From: Bradyrhizobium sp. CCH5-F6
GTDB lineage: Bacteria > Pseudomonadota > Alphaproteobacteria > Rhizobiales > Xanthobacteraceae
Length of the DNA stretch: 10,826 nt
Direction: 5' to 3'
Assembly: GCF_001556045.1 (NCBI RefSeq)
Contig: NZ_LSIC01000125.1
Location: 1 to 10,826, forward strand
Under the pieces are notes generated by a model that saw nothing but the letters and a program-made list of their open reading frames with translations, searched no databases and was not told where the DNA came from. This document shows, in pieces, positions 1 through 6,795 of the stretch (position 1 is the stretch's first letter; each line of letters starts with the position of its first letter). Both the position numbers and the translations under genes were made by a program.

Positions 1-290
1 GCTTATGTCGCGCTCTCCCCGGGGAGCGATGCACTATTGCCCCCGTCGCCTTGCGAGCGTTCGCAAGACTTGACGTACAGACCCCGGACGTCAGGACCAC
101 ACGATTTTGCCGTACGCGAGACCGCGCCCGTCGTGCGCACGAGACGATTGCTCGTGCGACGCAGCCCGCGTCCACCGCCACTCACCCCGCGTTTCGTGAC
201 GATCGCGATACGCCCCTCTGATCGGGATGAGGTGACGGGTGAATACGACAATTCCGAATTTCGGTAAAGTGGAATATTTCTGCGGCTACG
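1..290. repeat. Left-edge region without a credible gene; probable dispersed repeat
   Basis: I see no convincing gene here. Read on the minus strand, the segment (an A+T-richer patch near 240-297, then a GC-rich stretch with CTCCCCGGGGAG at 15-26) resembles a long dispersed intergenic repeat that I recognise from Bradyrhizobium-type genomes. Such copies are often mis-called as short basic, Arg/Ser-rich proteins. The open frames in it have that low-complexity composition, no domain and no ribosome binding site. A small perfect palindrome, CCGAA-T-TTCGG, sits at 254-264. The repeat appears to run off the left edge, so its true size is unknown. Repeat identity is recognition only and needs a genome self-comparison. 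Confidence 0.45.
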
Positions 291-349
291 AATTGACCTA
301 AGGGATGGGTGTTCGCCCGGAGGGCAACGCAAAGGATGGTACGATCGGG

Positions 350-427
350 TGTAGCCCGGATGAGCGAAGCGACATCCGGGATTCCGCAAGCACTGTCCCG
401 GGTGTCGCTTCGCTCACCCGGGCTACA
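350..427. repeat. 78-base inverted repeat just after the iorAB stop
   Basis: Two 32-base arms (350-381 and 396-427) are complementary except at two positions and are separated by a 14-base loop (382-395). Each arm begins or ends with TGTAGCCCGG and contains GAGCGAAGCGAC or its complement, a sequence style I recognise from repetitive palindromic elements in Bradyrhizobium and relatives. It ends four bases from the stop codon of the minus-strand oxidoreductase gene (432-434), so it would be transcribed as the 3' end of that mRNA. It could stabilise the transcript end or help terminate it, although no T-run follows it on the minus strand. Confidence 0.8.
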
Positions 428-431
428 GGGG

Positions 432-3400
432 TTATTCCGCCGCGATCTGCCGTGGCGCCGGAGGCGGGTTTGCCAGATCCGCGGCGAGCTGGGCGTAGCG
501 GGCCTTGGCGTCGTGCACCGCCTTCTCCTTCACGGGGCCGTAGCCGCGGATGCGGTCGGGCAGTGACAGCAACTCCACCGCGGTGTCGATCGTGACGGGC
601 GACAGCAGGCCGAGCACGGTGGCGACGTCCTTCTCGTAGCCGGCGATCAGGTCGCGCTCGAGCTTGCGGTCGGCACTGCGGCCGAAAATGTCGAACGGCG
701 TGCCGCGCAGGAACTTGAATTTCGCGAGCACACGGAACACGCTCAGCATCCACGGGCCGAAGGCGCGCTTCTTGGGGCGTCCCAGCGCATCGACGCCTCG
801 GCTGAGGATCGGCGGCGCCAGGTTGAAGTTGAACTTGAAGTCGCCCTCGAACTGGTCGCGGAGCTGCTGCTCGAAGGCGCCGTTGGTGTAGAGGCGCGCA
901 ACTTCGTATTCGTCCTTGTAGGCGAGGAGCTTGGCGTAGTTGACCGCGACCGCCCGCGGCAGCGCATCGCCATAGCCGCCCTGCTTGGCAGCATCGCGAA
1001 CCTGGTCGACCAGCTTGCGATAACGCCGCGCCAGCCGGCCGTTCTGATAGGCGGTCAGGTGCTTGACGCGATGCTCGATCACTTCGTCGAGCGTCATTGC
1101 GTCCAGGGTCTTGGGCGCGACGACCTCGTCGGTGCCCTTCAGCATGTCGGCGAGACGCCTGGGATCCGCCACCGCGAGCCGGCCGAGGCGGAAGGCTTCC
1201 TTGTTCATCTTGATCGAGACGCCGTTGATCTCGATCGCCTGCTCGATGGCTTCCGCCGACAGCGGGAACAGCCCCTTCTGATAGGCATAGCCCATCATCA
1301 TCATGTTGGTGGCGATGGCATCGCCGAGCAGTTGCTCGGCCGGCCTGGTGAAGTCGAAGAAGACGGAGTCCTTGTGCAGAGCCGTCTCCAATAGCCCATT
1401 CAGCTTGCGCGTCTGGAAGTTGAAGTCGCGGTTGAGGACGAAATCGGCGGTGGGAATGACGTGGCTGTTGATGATGCCGCGGGTGCGGCTGGTGTCGCAG
1501 AGCGAGATCGTGTCCTTGGCGACCGCGACCACCTCGTCGGCGGCGAGCACGAGATCGGCCGTGCCGGTGACGATGCGCGAGCAGGTCACCTCGGCCGGGT
1601 GATCGGACAGGCGGACGTGGCTGAGCACCGCGCCGCCCTTTTGTGCCAAGCCCGACATGTCGAGGATCATCGAGGCCTTGCCCTCGATATGGGCGGCCAT
1701 GCCGAGCAGCGCGCCGATGGTGAGAACGCCGGTGCCGCCAACACCGCCGACCGCGATGTTGTAGGGCTTGTCGAGCGTCGGGCGCGAGGCCGGCTCGGGT
1801 AGCGCCCCGATATCGGCGAGCTCTGCCGGCGCGCGGTGACGCGGCTTGCCGCCGTCGACGGTGACGAAGGACGGACAGAAGCCCTTCACGCAGGAATAGT
1901 CCTTGTTGCAGGACGACTGGTTGATGGCGCGCTTGCGGCCGAACTCGGTCTCCAGCGGCTCGACCGAGATGCAGTTCGACTGCACCGAGCAGTCGCCGCA
2001 GCCTTCGCAGACCGCCGGGTTGATCATGACGCGGCGCGCCGGATCCTCCATCAGGCCGCGCTTGCGGCGGCGGCGCTTCTCGGCGGCGCAGGTCTGGACG
2101 AAAACGATCGCCGACGTGCCTTTGTATTCGCGGCCCATCTTCATGACGCTGTCGAGCTCGTCGCGATGATAGAGCTTCACGCCCGGTGCGATGCTGTCGG
2201 CGGGATAGGCGTCGGGCGTCTCGGAAACCAGATAGATCTCGCGGATGCCTTCGGCGTGGAGCTGGAAGGTGATCTGCTGCGGCGAGAGATCGCCGTCATG
2301 GCGCTGGCCGCCGGTCATGGCGACGGCGTCGTTGTAGAGGATCTTGTAGGTGATGTTGGTCTTGGACGCGACCGCCTGGCGGATGGCGAGCAGGCCGGAG
2401 TGGAAATAGGTGCCGTCGCCGAGATTGGCGAAGATGTGGTTCTCGTTGGTGAAGGGCGCGATGCCGACCCACGGCACGCCCTCGCCGCCCATATGGGTAA
2501 AGGTCTCGGTCGAGCGGTCCATCCACAGCGCCATGAAATGGCAGCCGATGCCGGCCAGCGCGCGGCTGCCTTCGGGGACTTTCGTCGAAGTGTTGTGGGG
2601 ACAGCCGGAGCAGAAATACGGGGTGCGGGAAACGGGCGCGACCGCCTGCATCTGGGTCGCCTGACGGCCATTGAACCAGTCGGCCTTGGCGCGGAGCATC
2701 TCCTTGATCTCGGGGTTAAGATCGAGCTTGAGAAGCCGCTCGGTCAGCGAGGTCGCAAGCGAGGCGACGCTGAGCTCGGCGGAGAAGGTCAGGAAACGCT
2801 TGTCGTGCTCGTCCATCTTGCCGACGATGCGCGGGCGGACGTCGTCGCGCCAGTTGAACAGCTCCTGCTTGACCTGGTTCTCGACGATCTCGCGGCGCTC
2901 CTCGACGATGAATATCTCTTCGAGCCCGACCGCGAACTGCCGCACGCCTTCCGGCTCCAGCGGCCAGGGCATGCCGATCTTGTAGAGGCGAAGGCCGATC
3001 TTGGCGGCGACCTCCTCGGTGATCCCGAGCTCGCGCAGCGCCTGCCGCACGTCCTCATAGCTCTTGCCCGACGCCATGATGCCGAAGCGGGCGTTCGGCG
3101 AATCCATGGTGACGCGGTTGACCTTGTTGGCGCGCGCAAAGGCGATCGCGGCAAAGCCCTTGTAGTCCTGCAGGCGGCGATCCTGCTCGAAGCGGTCGTC
3201 GGGCCAGCGCAGGTTGAGGCCGCCGGGCGGCAGCTCAAAATCGGTGGGAATGATGAAGGGCTTCATCTCGTCGGTGAGGTCGATCTCGGCGGTGGTCTCG
3301 ACCGTCTCGGTGATCACCTTCATGCCGACCCAGCAGCCGGAATAGCGCGACATCGCGATGCCGAGCAGGCCCATCTCGATCATCTCGTGGATGCTCGAGG

Positions 3401-3923
3401 GATAGAGATAGGGCATCAAGGCCGAGATGAAGGCATGGTCGGACTGATGCGGGACGGTCGAGGATTTTGCGCCGTGGTCGTCGCCGGCAAGGCAGAGCAC
3501 GCCGCCGTTCTTGGCCGAGCCCGCCGCATTGCCGTGGCGGAAGACGTCGCCGCAACGGTCGACGCCGGGCCCCTTGCCGTACCAGATGCCGACCACGCCA
3601 TCATATTTGGCCCCGGGCGAGAGGTTGAGCTGCTGCGAGCCCCAGACGGCGGTGGCCGCCAGGTCCTCGTTCACGCCGGGCTGGAACTTGATGTTGTATT
3701 GCTCGAGATGCTTGCGGGCAGCAAAAAGCTGCTGGTCGTAGCCGCCGAGCGGCGAGCCGCGATAGCCGGAGATGAAGCCCGCGGTGTTGAGGCCGTTGGC
3801 GCGGTCGCGCCGGATCTGGGCCATGGGCAGGCGGACCAGCGCCTGGATGCCCGTCGTGAAGACGTGTCCGGTCTGCTGGGTGTATTTTTGATCGAGACTG
3901 ATCGGACCCTGGTTGATGCCCAT
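432..3923 (-). CDS. iorAB: Indolepyruvate ferredoxin oxidoreductase, fused alpha-beta type
   Basis: This 1163-residue protein is predicted to oxidatively decarboxylate indolepyruvate and other arylpyruvates to aryl-acetyl-CoA with thiamine diphosphate and iron-sulfur clusters, in cytoplasmic aromatic amino acid catabolism. The N-terminal part (about 1-430) has the pyruvate-oxidoreductase-like fold region. A thiamine-binding region follows, with CSGCPHN at 438-444, GDG at 502-504 and ND at 531-532. A ferredoxin-like segment has cysteines at 639, 642, 645, 651, 672, 678 and 683. The gamma-type domain starts with GGVGGTG near 726-732. The remaining ~230 residues are a helical C-terminal extension typical of the single-chain bacterial form; archaeal enzymes use separate IorA and IorB chains. 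The ATG at 3923 is preceded by GAGGA at good spacing. It is transcribed away from the cytochrome gene. Family assignment is very secure; the preferred substrate is inferred. Confidence 0.95.
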   Translation of the reverse strand: MGINQGPISLDQKYTQQTGHVFTTGIQALVRLPMAQIRRDRANGLNTAGFISGYRGSPLGGYDQQLFAARKHLEQYNIKFQPGVNEDLAATAVWGSQQLNLSPGAKYDGVVGIWYGKGPGVDRCGDVFRHGNAAGSAKNGGVLCLAGDDHGAKSSTVPHQSDHAFISALMPYLYPSSIHEMIEMGLLGIAMSRYSGCWVGMKVITETVETTAEIDLTDEMKPFIIPTDFELPPGGLNLRWPDDRFEQDRRLQDYKGFAAIAFARANKVNRVTMDSPNARFGIMASGKSYEDVRQALRELGITEEVAAKIGLRLYKIGMPWPLEPEGVRQFAVGLEEIFIVEERREIVENQVKQELFNWRDDVRPRIVGKMDEHDKRFLTFSAELSVASLATSLTERLLKLDLNPEIKEMLRAKADWFNGRQATQMQAVAPVSRTPYFCSGCPHNTSTKVPEGSRALAGIGCHFMALWMDRSTETFTHMGGEGVPWVGIAPFTNENHIFANLGDGTYFHSGLLAIRQAVASKTNITYKILYNDAVAMTGGQRHDGDLSPQQITFQLHAEGIREIYLVSETPDAYPADSIAPGVKLYHRDELDSVMKMGREYKGTSAIVFVQTCAAEKRRRRKRGLMEDPARRVMINPAVCEGCGDCSVQSNCISVEPLETEFGRKRAINQSSCNKDYSCVKGFCPSFVTVDGGKPRHRAPAELADIGALPEPASRPTLDKPYNIAVGGVGGTGVLTIGALLGMAAHIEGKASMILDMSGLAQKGGAVLSHVRLSDHPAEVTCSRIVTGTADLVLAADEVVAVAKDTISLCDTSRTRGIINSHVIPTADFVLNRDFNFQTRKLNGLLETALHKDSVFFDFTRPAEQLLGDAIATNMMMMGYAYQKGLFPLSAEAIEQAIEINGVSIKMNKEAFRLGRLAVADPRRLADMLKGTDEVVAPKTLDAMTLDEVIEHRVKHLTAYQNGRLARRYRKLVDQVRDAAKQGGYGDALPRAVAVNYAKLLAYKDEYEVARLYTNGAFEQQLRDQFEGDFKFNFNLAPPILSRGVDALGRPKKRAFGPWMLSVFRVLAKFKFLRGTPFDIFGRSADRKLERDLIAGYEKDVATVLGLLSPVTIDTAVELLSLPDRIRGYGPVKEKAVHDAKARYAQLAADLANPPPAPRQIAAE

Positions 3924-4217
3924 GCTGTCCTCGTTTCGCCCTGCTCAGGCCGTTGTTATCGAAAGAGTCGCTTAAGCCGTTGCCTGCCCGTTGTTTTTAG
4001 CTAGGGCGCGCCGACCGTCGCCGCCACTCTATGTCGGATATTTCATGATCCGCACCACAAATCTGGGCCAAAGGGCGCGCCGGGTAAAAATCGCAACTTC
4101 GTGGCCTCAAACACGCCGGGCATTTTCAATTTGTGTCACCATACCCCCGCCGTCGCGAAATGAATGGCCGCCCCCAAGGGGGCCGCTGACGGCGATTGGT
4201 CGCAGGAGACGCCTTCG
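3924..4217. promoter_or_regulatory. Divergent intergenic region with AGGGCGCGCCG direct repeats
   Basis: These 294 bases separate two divergent genes and must hold both promoters. The 11-base sequence AGGGCGCGCCG occurs twice, at 4003-4013 and 4072-4082, a start-to-start distance of 69 bases. Each copy contains the 8-base palindrome GGCGCGCC. Nearer the cytochrome gene, bases 4166-4187 can form a hairpin built on CCCCC-AA-GGGGG with one C-C mismatch, ahead of the AGGAGA ribosome binding site (4204-4209). I could not identify convincing -35/-10 pairs or an FNR/FixK-type TTGAT-N4-ATCAA box. A shared regulator binding the repeated palindromes is possible but unproven. Confidence 0.4.
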
Positions 4218-5435
4218 ATGCGGACGATTCTGACTGTGATCGCGTTGTGCAGTGCGGTTGCGAGCACGGCCCTCGCCGGGCCATCGCCGGAGCTGATCGC
4301 CTATGGCAAGGCACTCGTCGAGGCCGGCAACTGCGCGGGCTGCCACACCGCCGATCCGGCGAAGCCATTCGCAGGCGGAAAGCGCATCGACACGCCCTTC
4401 GGCGCGATCTATGCGCCGAACCTGACGCCGGACCGCGACACCGGCATCGGCGCCTGGACGGACGCCGATTTCGTGCGCGCGGTGCGCACCGGCATCGCGC
4501 CCGACGGCTCGAACTATTACCCGGCCTTCCCCTATCCCTACTTCACGCGGATGACCAAGGACGACGTGCTGGCAATCCGCGCCTATCTCGGAACGCTGGC
4601 ACCCGTGGCGAGCCGCAACAAGCCACCGGAGCTGCGTTGGCCCTTCGGCTATCGCGGCCTGATGCGGCTGTGGAACGCCATGTATTTCAAGCCCGGCCTG
4701 TTCGAGCCGGACCAGAGCAAGAGCGCGGCCTGGAACAGAGGCGGCTATCTCGTCACCGGGCTCGGTCATTGCGGCGCCTGCCACACGCCCAAGAACTATT
4801 TGGGCGCCGACAGGGACGCGCAGGCGCTATCCGGAAACGAGATCGGCGGCTGGTACGCCCCAAGGCTCGACGGCGCCGTCCGCACCGGGCTGAAATCGTG
4901 GAGCGCGGAAGACATCGCGGAGTATCTGCAAAGCGGGCGCAACGCCAGAAGCCATGCCGCCGGACCGATGGCGGAGGTCGTCGTCAACTCGACCTCGAAA
5001 ATGAGCGATGCCGATGTGCGCGCGATCGCCGTTTACTTGAAGAGCCTGCCCCCGGCGCGGCGCGAGACGATCGTGACGCCGCCGGACGATGCCGAGATGA
5101 AGGCCGGCCAAGCGGTCTACGCAAAGCTCTGCGTCGCCTGCCATGAGGCCGACGGGTCCGGCGCGCCGCGCATCTATCCGCCGCTTCCCGGCAACGCGCT
5201 GCTGCAATCGATCAATCCGTCCTCCACTTTGCGCATCATCCTCGACGGCGCGTACACCGTGACCACGCCGCGCGCGCCCAACACCGGCGAAATGCCGGGC
5301 TATGCCTCGCAACTGTCCGACCAGGAGATCGCGGCGGTGACGAATTACATCCGCAATTCCTGGGGCAATGCGGGCCTGCTGGTAACGCCCGCCCAAGTGG
5401 CGAAGGCGAGAAAGCGAGAGGCGAATGGGAAATAG
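4218..5435 (+). CDS. Exported triheme cytochrome c (alcohol/aldose dehydrogenase subunit type)
   Basis: The 405-residue product has a signal peptide (about 1-20, ending ALA) and three c-type heme motifs: CAGCH at 39-43, CGACH at 185-189 and CVACH at 305-309. Likely axial methionines lie in the segments around M112, M251 and M359 (GEMPGY). Three hemes in a ~400-residue periplasmic protein is the layout of the cytochrome subunit of membrane-bound alcohol, gluconate and related dehydrogenases, which passes electrons from a PQQ or flavin subunit to the respiratory chain. No dehydrogenase subunit is adjacent, so its partner is unknown. I chose the ATG at 4218 because it gives the signal peptide and has AGGAGA eight bases upstream; an ATG 54 bases earlier spoils the leader. 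The last codons run into a repeat element. Confidence 0.9.
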   Translation: MRTILTVIALCSAVASTALAGPSPELIAYGKALVEAGNCAGCHTADPAKPFAGGKRIDTPFGAIYAPNLTPDRDTGIGAWTDADFVRAVRTGIAPDGSNYYPAFPYPYFTRMTKDDVLAIRAYLGTLAPVASRNKPPELRWPFGYRGLMRLWNAMYFKPGLFEPDQSKSAAWNRGGYLVTGLGHCGACHTPKNYLGADRDAQALSGNEIGGWYAPRLDGAVRTGLKSWSAEDIAEYLQSGRNARSHAAGPMAEVVVNSTSKMSDADVRAIAVYLKSLPPARRETIVTPPDDAEMKAGQAVYAKLCVACHEADGSGAPRIYPPLPGNALLQSINPSSTLRIILDGAYTVTTPRAPNTGEMPGYASQLSDQEIAAVTNYIRNSWGNAGLLVTPAQVAKARKREANGK

Positions 5436-5478
5436 TGAGTGGCGAATGGCCTAGAACTATTCGCTATTCGCCATTCGC
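5421..5478. repeat. GCGAATGG-type inverted repeat between two convergent genes
   Basis: The motif GCGAATGG occurs at 5421-5428 and 5442-5449, and its complement CCATTCGC at 5471-5478. The arms 5421-5440 and 5459-5478 match at 16 of 20 positions as an inverted repeat. The unit resembles a small tandem or palindromic intergenic repeat (gcgaatggcgaatag style) that I recognise from Bradyrhizobium. It begins inside the cytochrome gene, supplying its last codons and stop, and ends 13 bases before the stop of the converging channel gene. As a hairpin between convergent genes it may act as a boundary. A second small palindromic pair, AGCGCT-C-AGCGCT, lies at 5486-5498 over the channel stop codon. Confidence 0.6.
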
Positions 5479-5490
5479 GCGCGCCAGCGC

Positions 5491-6135
5491 TCAGCGCTCC
5501 TCATCCCCGGTGAACACGAATTTCGGCATCTCCCATCTGTAGTGCACCGCGAGCAGGCGGAAGCTGAGGCCGAGCACGAAGGTCAAAATCGTCCAGAGCT
5601 CGGCATTGAGATTGAAGCCAAACGCCGTGGCGTAGAACAAGCCCGTGACGACCGAGACGCTGGCATAGAGCTCGGATCGAAACAGCAGCGGCACATCGTT
5701 GCAGAGCACATCGCGCAACACGCCGCCCGCGCAGCCCGTCACCATGCCCGAGACGATCACGATCGGCAGCGAGGCATCCATCTGCCAGCCGACATTGCAG
5801 CCGATCATGGTGAAGACGACGAGACCGATGGCATCGAGCACGATGAAGGCGAGGTGCAGCCGGTGCATGAGGCGCGCGATCAGGATCGTAAGCAGCGCCG
5901 CCCCGCCCGGCAGTGCCAGGTAGATCGGGTTCGCCACCCACACCAGCGGATAGTGACCGAGAAACAGATCGCGCAGCGTACCGCCGCCAAGCGCGGTGAT
6001 GCAGGCGAGAAGACAAACGCCGACATAATCCATGCTGCGCCGCCCCGCGGCCAGTGCTGCCGTCATGCCCTCTGCCGTCAAGGCGACGAGGGCCAGAAAG
6101 TGCAGCACGTTATCGGTCGGCGGCAGACTCCACAT
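5491..6135 (-). CDS. Trimeric intracellular cation (TRIC) channel family membrane protein
   Basis: This is a 214-residue hydrophobic inner-membrane protein of the TRIC/UPF0126 family (E. coli YadS type). Prokaryotic members form trimeric, mainly monovalent cation channels; the physiological role here is unknown. The family is an internal duplication of three-helix units. The two signature glycine-arginine turns are visible as GGGTLRD (50-56) and GGVLRD (137-142), with hydrophobic segments at about 10-30, 37-52, 67-88, 95-112, 123-140, 157-174 and 178-196, which gives the expected seven helices. Length is normal. The ATG at 6135 starts the family N-terminus directly and has a GAGGGAA-like site upstream; an in-frame earlier start at 6282 would add ~49 basic, uncharacteristic residues and is rejected. 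It is divergent from the 6302 gene. Confidence 0.92.
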   Translation of the reverse strand: MWSLPPTDNVLHFLALVALTAEGMTAALAAGRRSMDYVGVCLLACITALGGGTLRDLFLGHYPLVWVANPIYLALPGGAALLTILIARLMHRLHLAFIVLDAIGLVVFTMIGCNVGWQMDASLPIVIVSGMVTGCAGGVLRDVLCNDVPLLFRSELYASVSVVTGLFYATAFGFNLNAELWTILTFVLGLSFRLLAVHYRWEMPKFVFTGDEER

Positions 6136-6243
6136 GGGCTTCGTTCCCTCGTCGCGGCCATGGAACCCGCGTCCAGTTCCCGAGCGAATAGGTTCCCGAT
6201 TCCCGACACGAGAGCAACATGCGGCGAAAGCATTAGGTGGCGC

Positions 6244-6269
6244 GGAACAGAATCTCACATCTGAGGGTT
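6244..6269 (+). promoter_or_regulatory. Candidate sigma-EcfG general stress promoter
   Basis: GGAAC at 6244-6248 is followed after 17 bases by GGTT at 6266-6269. This fits the alphaproteobacterial general-stress consensus GGAAC-N16/17-CGTT with one mismatch in the -10 element. A start near 6276 would give a leader of about 26 bases containing the GAGGAG ribosome binding site (6288-6293) of the membrane protein gene at 6302. Position, spacing and orientation all agree. This is an inference from the known consensus. The same interval also holds several GTTCC/GGAAC copies, including GGAAC-N9-GTTCC at 6162-6180, that do not have promoter spacing. Confidence 0.55.
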
Positions 6270-6301
6270 GTCTCGCCGTCATAACCCGAGGAGATCAATC
6301 G

Positions 6302-6727
6302 ATGGCTGACGAACGTTTTCCCAACGATCCGTACCGCCCGAACCTCGCCGACGATGAGTATGCTCGCGCGGCGCGCCGGGATGCCGACCTGCAGGCCGAT
6401 CCCGAGCTTGGCGAAGCCCCTGCCTCCAGCGGCAAGGTTGCGCTGTTTGCAGTGGCGGTCGCCCTGGTGCTGGGCGCCGTGTTCTATGGCCTGAACAACA
6501 CAAGCATGACGAACCAGGCCAGCAATGCGCCGGCAACGCAAACTGCTCAGCAGGCCCCGTCTACCAATCCGGCCGCGCCTCCCGCGGTGCGCGACGTGAC
6601 ACCGCGTAACAACACCGAGCCGGGCGTGACCACGGGTGCGGCGCCGAGCAGGCCGGCCCCTTCCACGGATACGCCCGCTGCAAAGCCGGCGCCGGATGCG
6701 CAGACGCCGTCTGGCGGTACGAAGTAA
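6302..6727 (+). CDS. Single-pass membrane protein with disordered Pro/Ala/Thr-rich tail
   Basis: I do not recognise a named family. The 141-residue product has a charged N-terminal segment (1-44, rich in Asp, Glu and Arg, with NDPYRP at 8-13), one hydrophobic helix (about 45-64) and a C-terminal tail (65-141) made almost wholly of Ala, Pro, Thr, Asn, Ser and Gln. No cleavable signal is evident, so the helix probably anchors the protein with the tail in the periplasm. Similar small proteins are common in Bradyrhizobium and have no assigned function. The ATG at 6302 has GAGGAG eight bases upstream. A stress-type promoter lies ahead and an intrinsic terminator follows 19 bases after the stop, so this is a single-gene transcript. 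An in-frame upstream extension into 6032 overlaps the channel gene and is rejected. Confidence 0.85.
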   Translation: MADERFPNDPYRPNLADDEYARAARRDADLQADPELGEAPASSGKVALFAVAVALVLGAVFYGLNNTSMTNQASNAPATQTAQQAPSTNPAAPPAVRDVTPRNNTEPGVTTGAAPSRPAPSTDTPAAKPAPDAQTPSGGTK

Positions 6728-6746
6728 CAGTTCGCAACGAGATGTG

Positions 6747-6780
6747 AGAGCGGCGGGACGATGTCCCGCCGCTCTTCGTT
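6747..6780 (+). terminator. Intrinsic terminator of the membrane protein gene
   Basis: A perfect 13-base-pair GC-rich stem (6747-6759 with 6763-6775) with the three-base loop GAT (6760-6762) is followed by TTCGTTTG. It begins 19 bases after the stop at 6727. The T-run is short and interrupted, but the stem is very stable. The opposite strand has no T-run, so it does not clearly terminate the converging minus-strand operon. Confidence 0.8.
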
Positions 6781-6795
6781 TGCGTCGACCGTTTG

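Noticed and set aside
3..389. A 128-codon minus-strand frame at the left end
   Set aside because: Low-complexity basic translation of a probable dispersed repeat, running into the 350-427 inverted repeat.
1836..4004. A 722-codon open frame on the plus strand antisense to the oxidoreductase gene
   Set aside because: Composition is Gly/Ala/Asp/Arg/His-rich with no domain, and it is the antisense shadow of a highly conserved gene in GC-rich codon use.
6162..6180. GGAAC-N9-GTTCC as a second sigma-EcfG promoter for the channel gene
   Set aside because: The spacing does not fit a -35/-10 pair in either direction.
6136..6282. Longer start for the TRIC channel
   Set aside because: The extra ~49 residues are basic and unlike the family, and they overlap the promoter region of the divergent gene.
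6032..6301. Upstream extension of the membrane protein at 6302
   Set aside because: It overlaps the channel gene antisense; the ATG at 6302 has a strong ribosome binding site and a promoter just ahead.
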